This document shows positions 11,072 through 23,000 of a DNA stretch of 64,000 bases, one piece after another. Every line of letters begins with the position of its first letter. Position 1 is the first letter of the stretch. Under the pieces are notes generated by a model, which made no database searches, had not been told where the DNA came from, and was given only the letters and a program-made list of their open reading frames with translations. This stretch comes from Jackrogersella multiformis (taxonomy: Eukaryota > Ascomycota > Sordariomycetes > Xylariales > Hypoxylaceae): the NCBI GenBank assembly GCA_902806575.1, contig CADCXD010000001.1:124001-188000 (forward strand), in the 5' to 3' direction. The translations under genes were made by a program, and so were the position numbers.

Positions 11072-12463
11072 CTATGGCTCCGCATCCTCTCCGCCGTTCG
11101 ATATGCTCCATATCTTCAGACTACTTTCGTTGGTCCGCCGACGCATCCAAGGTGCCTCGGTTCTCGAAATATCACTACCGCTGTCGCTGTCGGTACCGCT
11201 GTCGGTATCGCTGTCAGTACTACCACCGCTCTGCGATAGAGACACGTCATCTCCGCCATCATTGCCATCATCAGGGAACTCCCAGGACCCAGAGCACGTA
11301 GCAACCACAGTGCCGCTCGGGTGAACACACGCGCTCCCCACAGTCGACCTCCCGGCAGCGGCCCAGCTCCAAGCCGGATCGTGCGCTCCCTCGCGACTCC
11401 CAACACCCTCCCACACCTTGACGACGCCGCCCGTCGTGCCGGACCAGACCTCGAACCCGGCTCCCCCACCCGCTCCCCCGGGGAACACGTCGCAGCTCAC
11501 GCGCTGGTTGCCGCGCGCCTCGCGCCCCGCCAGCCAGCCCAGCAGCCGGCCGGCCACGCGCACGTCGTACACCAACACGCCGGCGGCCTTGCGCTCGGCC
11601 ACCAGCAGGTAGCGGCCGCAGGGGCTCCAGCAGGTCTGGGCTACGCCGTCGCCGCCGACGCGGGCCTCGTCGGCGGCGGCGCGGGCGAGGCTCCACGTGG
11701 CGGCGCACGACCCGTCCGACCCGGCGAAGTCGTACAGGCCGACCCAGCGCGTCCAGGTGCCGGCGGCGACGAGGCTCGCGTGCGCGGCGTCGGGCGGCTG
11801 CGCGGCCAGCGCCGACACCGCCCCGCGCATGCCCACGCCCCCGCCCTTCGACAGGTGCCGCTCCGACGGGATGGTCTTGACGCGCAGCACGGGCTCCGCG
11901 CCCGCGCGGCCGACGTCGAACTTGGCCAGCAGGTTGCGGCTCCCCGCGATGAAGTGCGTGCCCGGGGACGGCCAGACGAGGGATGTGGCGGTGAGGATGG
12001 TCTCCGAGCGCGTCTTGGTCAGGGGGTAGCTGCTTGCCGGGGAGGGGCAGGGGGAGGAGGTCAGGTAGAAGAGCTGGATGGGGTGGTCCCGGCTGGAGAC
12101 TAGGACCTGCTGCGTCCAGGGCTCGGTGAGCTGGAAGTACGGGGCCCCGGACAAGACGTTGCTGGGCTCCGGGAGCTGGATGGCGGCCTGGGGGGTGAGC
12201 CTGAGTGGCCGGCTGGCTGTGGGGGAGAGCAGGTCCTCGGGCACTATGTAACCGGAGATTAAATTCGATGACGTGGATGTTAGGATGGTGGTGCCGTCGG
12301 CGGTCCACTGGGCCGTCTCGAAGTAGCTTCGGAGGCCATCGTCTCTTTCGCTGAGAGGTGACGAGGATGAGACCGACTCGTTTTGCAGAGTTATGTCGCC
12401 CGTTGAAGCTGCAAGTTCTACTCTGCTGCTGCTGCCTTGCGAAAGCACCTCTTCGTGATCCAT
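11072..12463 (-). CDS. Swt21/WRAP53-like WD40 protein
   Basis: A single exon encodes 463 residues. The N-terminus is Ser-rich, then FETAQWTADGTTILTSTSSNLISGYIVPEDLL opens a WD40-like propeller with further blades such as YFQLTEPWTQQVLVSSRDHPIQLFYL, LVWPSPGTHFIAGSRNLLAKFDV, CWSPCGRYLLVAERKAAGVLVYDVR and VWSGTTGGVVKVWE. The combination of a first blade entering SGYIVPEDLL and the IQLFYLTSSPCP block is characteristic of the Swt21 (yeast)/WRAP53-TCAB1 family, linked to pre-mRNA splicing in yeast and to Cajal-body RNAs in animals. The tail is acidic Ser/Asp-rich. Its 3' end faces the gene ending at 10790, 281 bp away. The central part is markedly GC-rich (about 11,500-12,000), giving long shadow frames on both strands. 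Confidence 0.85.
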   Translation of the reverse strand: MDHEEVLSQGSSSRVELAASTGDITLQNESVSSSSPLSERDDGLRSYFETAQWTADGTTILTSTSSNLISGYIVPEDLLSPTASRPLRLTPQAAIQLPEPSNVLSGAPYFQLTEPWTQQVLVSSRDHPIQLFYLTSSPCPSPASSYPLTKTRSETILTATSLVWPSPGTHFIAGSRNLLAKFDVGRAGAEPVLRVKTIPSERHLSKGGGVGMRGAVSALAAQPPDAAHASLVAAGTWTRWVGLYDFAGSDGSCAATWSLARAAADEARVGGDGVAQTCWSPCGRYLLVAERKAAGVLVYDVRVAGRLLGWLAGREARGNQRVSCDVFPGGAGGGAGFEVWSGTTGGVVKVWEGVGSREGAHDPAWSWAAAGRSTVGSACVHPSGTVVATCSGSWEFPDDGNDGGDDVSLSQSGGSTDSDTDSGTDSDSGSDISRTEAPWMRRRTNESSLKIWSISNGGEDAEP

Positions 12464-13414
12464 TCCAGAGAAGCTACTGAATCTTGGGGTTTCATTTCTG
12501 CGGGATCATGGATATATTTTTATGCATTTTGAGAGCGGATGAATTTATAAAATAGGTACTGTGAAAATATAAGTGCTACGTAGAGGTATGTAAAGTTAAT
12601 AGGTTAGTAGGGCGGACTCTATTACGGCAACACTAAACTGCCTTGGGTAATACAATTATTTTAGTGGTGAGATCGTTGTTTCGACGGAACTGGAGAAGCT
12701 GACCCGCCCGCTGAAACCTAGTGGGTCTTCTTAGACGGGTACAAACAATGAAAGCCGGTGTTGGTATGTGATGGATATTAGTGAATTGGTCCTTTTGTTG
12801 TATCTGATGAGCACTTTTAATAATGCGGTATACTTGTGGGAATCTAGTGCACTAACAACTTTACAAAAGCAGGGATTAGCTCTGGCACGCAGCTGCTGCG
12901 CGCGCCCTATACAATATGCTAGGTACCTGGTCCCCATCACATGGATGGATGTTGGCGGACCCTGGAAGGCGCTGACGGGTCCGCCTATCATGACTTGTTC
13001 CTGACTTCTGGAGGTTTGGCGTAAATTGGAAACACCTGCATCCATGGATCCTAATCTTTCTTCTTCAACGTCCCTTCAACGTCCGACGCCTCCAGCAAGC
13101 TTATCGCTAGAACAACATCGCATTTGCGTATAGGGTCTCATCATATCCGCCATGCTCCGGTAGCAACCAGGCTATCTGGTACTTTTTAGGCGCGACGCAC
13201 GCTTCCGTCTTCATTTCCATTTCTATTCCGATCGCCTTCGGGATCATCCGTCTACCTGGTCAGCTTTGGTTGGCCAATTCTCAACAACCCTAAGCTGGCG
13301 TCGCTTTCTTGTAATACTTTAGAAAGGCAACAACCTTTGCCTAGGTGTTAAACATATTCTATTTTTCTATATCCATATCCATTCGAAGGAGGCGGCGTTG
13401 CATAGACAGCAGTT
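12464..13414. other. Divergent intergenic region
   Basis: The gap lies between the divergent WD40 and PQ-loop genes. I see no gene here. It holds AT-rich sequence next to the WD40 start and pyrimidine-rich sequence near 13050-13400 that is probably 5' UTR of the PQ-loop gene. Confidence 0.55.
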
Positions 13415-14567
13415 ATGGATAACATCTTCGCCGACCGTTGTGACTCGCTCCGCGAGGGCGGGTTCACCAATTTCTTCATTTCCATGTTAGTATATGATCT
13501 CGTCAACCGTTGACCACATCTTGCAATAGAATCATAGGCAAGCAAGCAATACTAACACCACACTCTGTATCTAGTCTAATCGTCATCGGTATCATGCTAT
13601 CTTACATCACACAACACTATCGAATCATTTCTCGTGGTTCGTCTGAAGGCATATCCCCGTACTTCGTCCTACTCGGTGTCACGTCAGCGAACGCCCAGTT
13701 CGGGAACATCCTCACGCTACCTCAGTCGCGAGCCGACGTCGCTTGCTGCAAAGAAGTTAGCCCCTTTGAATGCACCGCCGGCCTGCTTGGGATTGCACAG
13801 ATCGGAACACAGTGGATCTGCTTCGCCGTAATGTTCGTCGCCACCTATGACCATACCCACATTTGAAGATGCTGATGACTCGATATAGTCTGGTTCTATT
13901 CCTGGTCTTCTTCCGCAGGGACGACGTTGACCTGTTAGACGAATACGAGCGTGATCCCGACCAACCAACCTGGAGGACCGCTGTTACTGTTGCGGCGATA
14001 TGCCTAGTCCATGGTCTTTTCGTCGTCATTATATCGGCTGCATTTGTGCTGGGTGCTCCCGGGTATCTAGGTGCGTGGGCAAATTTCTTGGGGGTCATGT
14101 CTGCCGTGCTTGCTGCTGTTCAATACATTCCCCAGATCTTGACTACGTATCGTATCAAGCATGCTGGGAGTCTGAGTATTCTGATGATGTGCATACAAAC
14201 CCCCGGTGGACTGCTCTTCGCTGCTAGCCTGGCAGCACGGCTCGGTTGGGCAGGCTGGAGTTCTTGGGGAGTATACGTCTTGACAGCCATAATGCAAGGT
14301 ATCTTGTTGATGATGGCGATCTCGTACGAGTGGCCGTCGCAAGAGGAACGGAATCAATCTACTCCACAACCACAACGACCACCGTATAACCGACGGACTA
14401 CGCCTAGGGTATTACCTTCGCCGGGTCCCTACTCGGCTCACTTGCAAGCTTACGCTGAAACGCAAGAAGAAATAGAACGTGCTCTGGATCGCGAAAGCGT
14501 CCAAGGTTTAGGGGAAAACCAGCCTCTCCTGGCACCAGGAGGACTTGGCAGTTCGGGTGTTCGCTAG
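13415..14567 (+). CDS. PQ-loop repeat membrane protein
   Basis: Three exons, 13415-13485, 13575-13832 and 13889-14567, encode about 335 residues. Intron 1 uses donor GTTAGT and intron 2 GTTCGT; these choices are the ones that keep the conserved segments in phase. The protein has the two PQ-loop repeats of the family: LGVTSANAQFGNILTLPQS near residues 50-65 and VMSAVLAAVQYIPQILTTYRIKHAGSLSILMM near residues 180-210, each followed by further hydrophobic helices, giving about seven membrane spans. The family includes lysosomal/vacuolar cationic amino-acid exporters (Ypq1-3, PQLC2) and cystinosin; the substrate here cannot be assigned. The C-terminal 85 residues are polar and likely cytosolic. 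The small first exon supplies MDNIFADRCDSLREGGFTNF, where family members start. Confidence 0.85.
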
Positions 14568-15444
14568 TGTGCCAACTACAGATATAGCAAGATGTGCTCT
14601 ACTATCGTTTCTCCTTCGGATCTCCATCCCCTGACCACAAGAATGTCCATATACCATATACGTTTTGCATTGCGGCCTCTCGGGATTTATGAGAGGCGTT
14701 TATACGAAGAAAAAAATGAAACTCCCGACTTGAAGAAGTAGATGCGAAGTACTCATTCGTGCAAAGTTTATAGATATACATAGGCAGACTTATACGCAAA
14801 CTAAATTGATTAGGAGCAAGAATTTGCTTGGTTAGGTTTAACTAATGTCTATGTGTATACTCATGAACTATCCTATGCTATATAAAGGATGCCAAGTACA
14901 TAGCTAGATACCTACGTATGAAGTATGATGATTCAGAATTACTATTTATGATGCCTACCTAAAATATTAGGTAGCTTGCCCATTGGAATACACTAGTCAC
15001 GCCGTGGCTGCATCCACTACACTAGGTAGTATTAATAGTGTATTACCGTCCATAGGGGCACCTACTTCCTATGCTGCGGTGGGGCCAACCAATAATGCGC
15101 GTGTTTGCGCTACAGTTCTGATTGGTCGGAGCCCTGGAGCTTATTACACTATCTCTCAGTGGTCCGGGGTTTCGAGTCAAGGTTCGATGTGTCATGAATC
15201 GCATCCATGGATCCAATGGATCCATTCCTCTTCTCACCTTCTACTATCATCGGTGTAGAGAGGCTTGACGCTATAGCCATAATCAATTACGCTGATAGCA
15301 TTGATAGTTTTATTTCTTCTCTTTATTATAGTATCATTGATTAGACAGACTTTCCAGTCGATTTTGTACAATTATCATTGTCTTACCACAAGCATCTAGC
15401 ATATCTCTCTATACAGCTTCGAGCAGAGTTATTTCATCGCAGCC
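14568..15444. other. Intergenic region, promoter of R3H gene
   Basis: I see no gene here. The left part is AT-rich 3' flank of the PQ-loop gene. The right part is the promoter of the gene at 15445 and contains a paired CCAAT-box arrangement (see the separate entry). Confidence 0.55.
15084..15130. promoter_or_regulatory. Paired CCAAT boxes in opposite orientation
   Basis: The sequence GCCAACCAATAATG (about 15086-15099) and, about 25 bp on, CTGATTGGTC (about 15118-15127) form two CCAAT pentanucleotides facing opposite strands. CCAAT boxes are bound by the HAP/CBC heterotrimer in filamentous fungi. The pair lies about 320 bp upstream of the start at 15445, a reasonable promoter position. Function is inferred from consensus only. 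Confidence 0.4.
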
Positions 15445-16661
15445 ATGGCAATCTACAGCGCTGTCCCGCCCCCTCCGGATCTAGGAGCCCCAACGGCCAC
15501 AAATTCGAGTCAACAGCAACAAGAACAGGAATCCCACCAGCCACCAAGTACGAGTGCGCCGGCTACAACTACAAATCCGTTACCTAGTGGAGTTGACATC
15601 GAATCATGGACGATATCCGCACTCGAGTCGCTCAGTGTATCTCCCGTAGCTCGCGGTACTGGTACCCCACTGTCGATCCCCTTGGATGAGGAATCAAAGA
15701 AGGCATCTTTCACCATCCAGGATCCTCGTTCTAAGTCTACTGCTATTATGCCGCCGCCTCGTCCACTCTCTCGTCGGGACAGTCAACGCAGACGAGAAGC
15801 GTTGCTGAAGGGCAACGAAGGTAGCCGGCAGCGGCGGCGCTGGGAAAATGGTACTTCTACCTGTCACCGTCTTTATTTACTCGATATCATCCACCCCGGA
15901 TGAGCGGTACAACGATAAGACTAATGTAACGCCTCTCTTCTAGACCATCTGATCCATGTTCCAAATGCACAGCCTCCAGAACCTTTCGACTGGGAGCCAC
16001 GTCCACTGCACCCCGTAAACCACATTCCCTATCAGATCGCAGTCGTCTGGGACAAACGAGTTCGCGCTGAGGTCGAGGCGAAAAGAGCTATCGCGGCCCG
16101 TCGTAAGCAGATGCAGACCCGTACGCTAGGCGACGCGCACGTTACTGGGCGAGTACCTCGCGAGTTATTCCAGCGCGCCAAGAAAACCCCCGCCGTTAAG
16201 TCTTGGGTTCGGTTACTCGAGGAACCCGTCCGACGATACCTGATCGAGCAGGAACTCGCAAGGGAACCCGTATCCACGGATACCGACGAAGATACCGAGG
16301 ATGAGGAGATAGTGTTCGTCGGCCGGGACGGCAGCATGCGAGAAGGGTGGAAGAAGGCTAAGCGAGAAAACAAGGGTAAGACCGAAGAGGAGGGGATGAT
16401 CTTTGACGCCTTAAGCGACGACGCAGATAGTGCGTTTAGGTATGTCCTTCAAACCAGGACTATTCTATTTTCATATGGCGTAATGGTACTGACGATGCTA
16501 GACGATGGCTTACGCATTCCATCTCTGATTACTATGGCCTAAACTCTCGTTCCGTCCTTGCGGGCAACCCGAAGCGCAAGGTAGTGTACGTGCAGATGAA
16601 GACGGGACATGCGCCGCCAGTACAAACTGATCTTCCTCGACCTCTCTGGGAGCTATGCTGA
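15445..16661 (+). CDS. R3H-associated N-terminal domain protein
   Basis: Three exons, 15445-15850, 15944-16439 and 16502-16661, encode about 353 residues. Phases agree at both junctions (93-nt and 62-nt introns). The N-terminal 60 residues are Pro/Gln/Ser-rich. From about residue 100 the protein shows the R3H-associated domain: PLSRRDSQRRREALLKGNEGSRQRRRWEN, then DHLIHVPNAQPPEPFDWEPRP and IPYQIAVVWDKRVRAE. The third exon gives RRWLTHSISDYYGLNSRSVLAGNPKRKVVYVQ, which matches the R3H-like ending found in fungal members and in R3HDM-related proteins. R3H domains bind single-stranded nucleic acid, so an RNA- or DNA-binding role is likely but unproven. An acidic segment (STDTDEDTEDEEIVFVG) lies between the two. 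Confidence 0.85.
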
Positions 16662-17335
16662 TGGGTCGCCACGGCTGCGTGGAGTTCGTAGTCCTCCACT
16701 TAATTTTTTTATTTATATTTACAGGACAATGTTCTCATGGATATTATTATATTATTATAGGGGTGTGCTTCATGCAAGCAGGTCTAGACTTGTGCCCATA
16801 GATCGGGGGTTTTCCAATATATCACTGCAAACCCCAATCGTAGCTCGTCTCTTACTTTCTCGCCATATTTTCATGAGAATCTATTTTCATCGCAATTTAT
16901 TTCATGATAGATGGTACTGGTTGTGGGTTACGAGGCAAGGTACGAAGTAGAGACAGTCGATTGGTTGGTTGCCTTACACAGCCAGTGCTGTTAATGATCA
17001 TCAGACCTCCGCCTAATGAAACCATATCATTGACATATGCCATTTTCTTGGAGATCAAAGGACTCGACATGTTGTCTGCGTGAGTCATCGTCTTTCCCCT
17101 TTTTCTTGTGACTGTTGCTGCGTCGTTTAGCTACCTACCTAGGTACCTAGGTACCTATAGGTACCACCTATATTTCCCCGCTTATCGTACTTACTTACCC
17201 CTTTACCATATGCCCCTTCTATCCTTCTCTACAGCAACTCACCCTCATCAATCATAGCATACCTCCATGTGTACCTAAGATATCTACTAGCACCAGCGTA
17301 ATTAGATATTCGACCCAAGGCAGAGAAATCCAAAG
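16662..17335. other. Intergenic region
   Basis: No gene was found. The main feature is a dense TACCTAGGTACC palindromic tract at about 17131-17166 in the presumed promoter of the F-box gene starting at 17336. Confidence 0.55.
17131..17166. repeat. TACCTAGG tract upstream of F-box gene
   Basis: The tract CTACCTACCTAGGTACCTAG and continuing GTACCTATAGGTACC forms nested palindromes about 170 bp upstream of the F-box start at 17336. Confidence 0.7.
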
Positions 17336-18295
17336 ATGTCTCTTTCGATACTTCCTTCTGAGATTTTATCTTTAATCCTAAAGTCCCTCGGAGACGATGA
17401 CTTAGCTACCTTAATCCTCGCGCAGCGGGTATGCCGGCGTTTCCACACAGTCATAGAACAAATCCTGTTCCACCACCCACCCCCAAGCACACAACACGAT
17501 AGTTACGATCCCGTAAATGTCATCAATCCTCTCCTCCAATGCCACTTCCAACCTATCCTAGATACCGGGGAGATCTTAACCAGGAAGTCTGGGAGCGCCA
17601 TGGGCCCACGGACGTCGCCGATGGTCCGGCTCTCAGACCCTACGGTCCCGTTCCGCAACCTGCCCTGGGTCGTCAAGCGCGACGGGTGCAAGTACGCAAG
17701 GAACAAGGACATGCGCGATTCGCCGTACCTGAGGCCCGAGGCCAGCTGGAGGCGGATAGGCGTCACGTGGGGCTCAGGGGCCCCGATCAAGACCTTAGAT
17801 GTGGTCAAGGCGACGACCATGTACAGGAGCTCGAGAGTGGAGTACAACCAACTCGAGATCCTGCCGTCCATCGGCAGATATGGGGCTAGGGCTAAGTCGG
17901 AAGGCGAAGAAGAGGGAGAGGATGGTGCTGGAGTCCTGACGATGGGCCTGCTCTACGACCTGCTGGCCTCGGAGGCGGGCCGCATGGGCCGCGAGACCGC
18001 GGGCTGGAGACTGCTGCCCGGCCGCCGCTTCGGCAACTACGACTACTGGCTAGCGCTGCGCGCGCTCTCCATGAACCCCGGCAGGGAAGACGTTGCGGAC
18101 CTGATCGTCGAGGACGAGACCAGCGCCGTCTTGCTCGTCATCGCGCACAGAGGGTGCAAGAAGAGAGGTAAAGCACCCGCGGAGGACGGCGAGGACGACG
18201 ACAGAATCTGGGAGCCCGAGCCGATCGGCGGCTTGCCCGTCGTGCTGTGCCCGTGGCAGGGCCCGGTTAATAGTAATAATAGGAGATGGGGTTAG
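17336..18295 (+). CDS. F-box domain protein
   Basis: A single exon encodes 319 residues. An F-box fills about residues 1-48 (SILPSEILSLILKSLGDDDLATLILAQRVCRRFHTVIEQ), the Skp1-binding module that recruits substrates to SCF ubiquitin ligases. The remainder has no recognisable repeat; it carries WWGSGAPIK-like and FRNLPWVV segments similar in style to fungal-expanded F-box families of unknown target, and an acidic loop (SEGEEEGEDGAG). The coding region is GC-rich from about 17,600 onward, unlike its AT-rich flanks. The start was chosen because the F-box begins within four residues of it. Target and role are unknown. Confidence 0.8.
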   Translation: MSLSILPSEILSLILKSLGDDDLATLILAQRVCRRFHTVIEQILFHHPPPSTQHDSYDPVNVINPLLQCHFQPILDTGEILTRKSGSAMGPRTSPMVRLSDPTVPFRNLPWVVKRDGCKYARNKDMRDSPYLRPEASWRRIGVTWGSGAPIKTLDVVKATTMYRSSRVEYNQLEILPSIGRYGARAKSEGEEEGEDGAGVLTMGLLYDLLASEAGRMGRETAGWRLLPGRRFGNYDYWLALRALSMNPGREDVADLIVEDETSAVLLVIAHRGCKKRGKAPAEDGEDDDRIWEPEPIGGLPVVLCPWQGPVNSNNRRWG

Positions 18296-19322
18296 GATGG
18301 CGAGGATGCTTTGAGTTCGGTTGTGTGATTGGGGTTTGTGAGTGTGGCAGTAAGAGTGGGAGAGAGTGAAGTGCCGTGCTTAGGGAGATCATAGGGTTGC
18401 CTGGCGATCTATGGTGGTTCCTGTGGAATGCTAAGGAGGGGATAGGTAGGTAGTTTTCGGGTAGGTGATGATGCATCTTGTTTACGACTACCCTAGGTAG
18501 GTACTTTGATATGCATTGCAACTTGCAAGGAATCTCCGCCTACTCGCTTTCCAAAATTGTGGAGGCAATTTCCATAAACGGCAATCCTTCACACAGTCTG
18601 GCCAATAAGAACAATGTTTCTTCTGGGTTGCCAAGCTACCTAGAGTTCAGCTTCGATCCCTGTTAGCGCTATTGGTATCTCGCTAATAGCTCAATTCTTT
18701 CCTAACTGTACCTGTACCTAGCAGGTCCAAATTCCGTGAATTCAACAATCGCTAAAGATATTTCTCGAGATTCAGATTCATTTTCAAGGAAATAATTGAA
18801 AATACTATGACGAAACACGAACGATAAATCTTACCCCCATCCATCTTATACGCATGGAAGGTATGTATTCCCATTTTACTTCCATGCTGTGGCTTACACC
18901 GAATACAACGCTATACACGTAGAACCACACATTCTATACTAAGACCATGCCCATTCCAAGCCGCACCTAATAAGCCCTCCAGAAGAACTAGACACGCCAT
19001 TGGGTAAGAATTCTCGTGATGACCACCAGTTTCAATTTCCAGAGAGCGCTGTGCGTAAGCCCCGGCCATGGCACATAACATAGTAAGATTCGGGACCGAG
19101 TATTTGATTCAGGTTCTCGATGACCCGCATTTATGTTTAAGGTCCGGTGGCGGTATTGCGGAAAACACGTGTATCGGGGCTCGCGTCTTTGACGAACATC
19201 CGAGTTCAGGGGGTGACAAAGCTGATCGGGGTTATCGTTCATAAGTGGCGGAGCTTCGTCAAATTCGGCTTTCGGGCGCGGGTATACGTATTTCTGCCTC
19301 GTTTACAGAACTGCGCTCGGAG
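18296..19322. other. Intergenic region, 3' to 3'
   Basis: The gap separates the convergent F-box and membrane-protein genes. No gene is evident. The stretch contains AT-rich sequence and ordinary single-copy-looking DNA; a 137-codon frame on the plus strand at 19147-19560 overlaps the minus-strand membrane protein and was not accepted. Confidence 0.55.
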
Positions 19323-20054
19323 TCAGTCAACCCGAAATGCTTGTAAGAATTGGTACCGAACTAACGATTGTGTTTCCTCCAGTGCTACTTCCGCTTCCTC
19401 CTCAAGCAGTTCTAGCATTTTTCTCATCAAAGTAGGCCATTGCTCCATGTTATCCATGAGAAACTGTTCCACAGAAGACCTCATCCACGGCGGTGGTAAC
19501 ATGTACTCTAAAGCGCACCATAACCCGGGAATCCTCGGGATGAGTTGGCGCATTAGGTAAGGATATCGGCCATTCCTCCGAGCGACTTTCTTCAAATAAT
19601 AGAGTCCACATAGCCCTCCACCCCCGAGACCTATGATGATGGCTTGGGCGACGAAATAGCCAGAAGCGAACCGTAGTCCGGCCAAGACAATTCTATATAT
19701 ATTTCGGTCCATTAAGATTCGCGCTGTCGTGATAACCGCTGCTGCGCGATTGCCTGACCACCACAGAAAATATAATGAAAAACTGTGATAGACATAAAGC
19801 CATGTAAATGATTTCTGGAGGGTGAGTATGAGCTCTACCAGGGCGAATAATTTCGTATAATGTACGTAGAGCTGAATGAATGGCATATTTACTACCAGTA
19901 GAAAGAGCAGGGTTGATATCCCGTCGTAAAATAGCGGGACTAGTACCCGGAGGATACGGTTCCTCTGTGTATGATGCTCTTCATCTATAGGCCGAGGGTC
20001 TCTTAATACGTCACTTTCTTCCGCCTCGGCCATCGTGGTAATGGTGATTGTCAA
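19323..20054 (-). CDS. Predicted membrane protein of unknown function
   Basis: A single exon encodes 243 residues. I do not recognise the family. The N-terminal 30 residues are polar and acidic. Hydrophobic stretches follow at about 36-62 (VLVPLFYDGISTLLFLLVVNM), 70-105 (LFALVELILTL ... WLYVYHSFSLYFLWW) and 125-160 (IVLAGLRFASGYFVAQAIIIGLGGGGLCGLYYL), suggesting three to four membrane spans. The C-terminal third is amphipathic and ends in a Glu-rich helix (LRKMLELLEEEAEVALEETQSL). An alternative start eight codons in (MAEAEESD) is possible. Its 5' end faces a 3 kb gene-poor region. Confidence 0.6.
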   Translation of the reverse strand: MTITITTMAEAEESDVLRDPRPIDEEHHTQRNRILRVLVPLFYDGISTLLFLLVVNMPFIQLYVHYTKLFALVELILTLQKSFTWLYVYHSFSLYFLWWSGNRAAAVITTARILMDRNIYRIVLAGLRFASGYFVAQAIIIGLGGGGLCGLYYLKKVARRNGRYPYLMRQLIPRIPGLWCALEYMLPPPWMRSSVEQFLMDNMEQWPTLMRKMLELLEEEAEVALEETQSLVRYQFLQAFRVD

Positions 20055-23000
20055 GGTGGTGAAAAGGGGGTTCTGTAATTGGCGGTTGTCACATAGTGAA
20101 TATTATCGTCGAGTAGACAGCTACAAGACTTGAAGTCGTATAATATAGCTTTAGACAGAACATATAACCACTTGTTGAAGTATGCTGAACTTTTGGAAGG
20201 TTAGTCAAATGCCATTTAATCTAGGCTTGTCACTATACAGCTATGGCTGAAATTTCGAAGGCGTTTAACTACATTCTTCGTACTATTGCTAGCGAACCTT
20301 AAACCATACTTCCAATACAAAGTTCAAGCGTTTTTATTTACTATTAAATGAGTCTTCATCTAGTGGTGTTAGGGTTTATCTCCTTGGCTGGCAACTAGGT
20401 TAGCTACAGCCTCCGTCTAATTCATACAATGTGTAACCTTAATGTTTGCCGAACAGGATCAGATAACATACTAGCATAGCCTAGCAGCCTAGGTATATAA
20501 TAAATAAATATTTTCTAATTCCTAACAATACAATTAACATTCAATTAATCTTTGGAGGTTCCGCCTGGTATAATATCAAAATATAATGACGTGCAACGAA
20601 GCTGTGCCTGGCTACTAGTTAACCTAAGGAGATTACATTTACTTTCTCGATACACGCCCCTTTTACTAAATCAGCATGCCGAGTCAAGGGTTCAAATTAT
20701 CTCGTTTATCGGGTTTAGAGTGGGAATATCGTACCTCCGGCTAGCCTGTAGAGTCGTAAGACGACTACCGCATCCGGATCGACATTGATTCCGTCAGTGG
20801 GTCCAGAATCGCCCGGCCCCTGAATTCCGGGTAGGATCGATAGTCTCGTCCAGGGGGGGAAATTCGCCGCAGACGAAGGTGTAGGTATTTGGATAAGTTT
20901 CTCGATTATTCTAGCAGCGCATGTCGATGTCTGTGATAAAGCTAGGTCTGTAATAGCGATGGCTATAACCGACGAGGGACTCGGCTTGATTACCCATGGA
21001 TCTGCTGATGCATATATAGATGAGCAAACCGTCATCATCAAATCGTTGTGGCCTTCCTCAAGGCTCTTACTACAGTATTTATAGAGTTTAACTGGCTTGC
21101 TTGTTATATCAGACTGTATTCATAACTGATGATAAGCTAATACATGCATATGAATCTTAGTAAGATTGAAGAGAGGTAGTATCACCGGGAACTTGTACAG
21201 TATACTTGAGTCTTACACTCCATAATGCCGTCCATGATCATGGACTTCCTGGTTAACCCTTAACTGAACATGGTAGATTGATAATAAGGTCAAGAGTATT
21301 AGGATGGAGAAAGGCATTGCATTGTCCTAACCTAGGTAATTCTCATGTATCAATATTCATGTTCTCTTTACGATGAAGTTATAATGACTCGCGTTTTATC
21401 ATGTCATAGGTAGGTTAAACGGTCATTTAGCTTATATTAAATAAATCACTATACAACCCCGCATGTAATAAGGACATGTACATATGCTTACTTATTTACT
21501 AAGTTAAAAGCAATCGTGAGGGATATTTGCTACAATACGTTTATTAGAGTCCTACAATGGCGTTTGAGGGGAAACTTAAATATCAGCTTGTCATTAGGAT
21601 TTTATTCGATATTAAAAGTATGTGAAAGACAATTACCTAGGTCTAATAACATGATATTGTCAGTAGGAAACCATGAATTATGTTATCGAGGGAAGGATCA
21701 CAACCCATCCTCACTTAATACAGCTGGATAAGCTGTCGGCACCGAGTCCTTAAAATATACCTATAAATGTCTCATCGTCATCATCCATCCCGTGCGCTCC
21801 TCCAATTATATGTATGCGGAGTTGGGGTTAATATGCTAAAAGCCCGCCAAAAAGATTATCGTTAGCCTCAGACTCAGCCTCTGATCAACCTCGCATTTTC
21901 CTACATCTGATAAATCCTATGCCTACAACTGCACATAATACGTTAAGTTAACTCTAGTTCAAATCCTTTAACTTATATAATCTTGCACTACAGATGGGTA
22001 TATACTGCATAGGTACGTGAGTTTCACAGCATTTCGCTAAACCTCGATTTGGAAAGTTGCTCATGTAATATGTGCAGGAACCTTTTCTTACATGTGTAAG
22101 TGTGACTGTCTTAGCATCAGCCTACACTTACAATTATCATGTTATAGGTATCCTAGTAATTTAGGTACGCAGTCTTTTCGAAAGACATCCCTTATCTGTA
22201 AGCCTGTGTGATTGGAATGTAATAGGGCTTGATCTGTGGCCAAGGATTCGCCTGAGGTTACCTCTAACAGGTTGGCGTCGACTAACAGAGCCACAAAGAT
22301 CCAACTAAGACATGCCACACCAACATTGGCAGGGAAATCCCATAGATCGTCACAGCCCGGACAACGCCTCCGGTACTTTTATTTCAGTCTCTTGCTCCAA
22401 CACTCAGTTGTACATGGATACATAGGATCCAGTAGGTATTAGATTCCGGTAGGTACATATGTAGTTTAAGGCATAACTAGGTAGATACAATCATTGGCAC
22501 GCTAGTTACACCCGATCATCCTGTATACATATGCTACGTACTAACTTATATTCGTTCTAATCTGTATTAACAGTTGTCTCCGTGGATATTAATATACCGT
22601 ATCATTTCTATAAAGCATTAACTGGTTCTTAATATCTTAATGACCTATATGGCTTTTAAAAACAAATAACTACTCCGATCACTTATTATTTACGGTGTAC
22701 CGGACCTCCCGGACAATGGATGCCGATGTATTGGAGAGAAGTTAAAATGGGCCGCCAATATATTCTCATTTTCGGTAGCACGATGTCCGGTGGTCTTCGG
22801 TATATCTCCAACTTAGTCCGTAACCTGCTCTTCGAATAGAGCTGCACACACGCATAAGAAGGCCACGACAAATATCCCTTATATAGGAATAGTCCTCTGC
22901 TGTAAGCCATCTCGTTCACTCTCCATACTTAGCACCATAAAACTGCCCATCTCACCCGATTCCTTCTGCAGCCTCTCCGAAACCAGGATCTACCAACGAT

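Noticed and set aside
11271..12308. Long arginine-rich frames of 345 and 260 codons over the WD40 gene, on both strands
   Set aside because: They arise from high GC content in the third codon position of the true gene (11072-12463) and consist of Arg/Pro/Ala strings without any domain.
14983..15258. 91-codon plus frame in the promoter of the R3H gene
   Set aside because: Overlaps the CCAAT boxes and has no coding signature.
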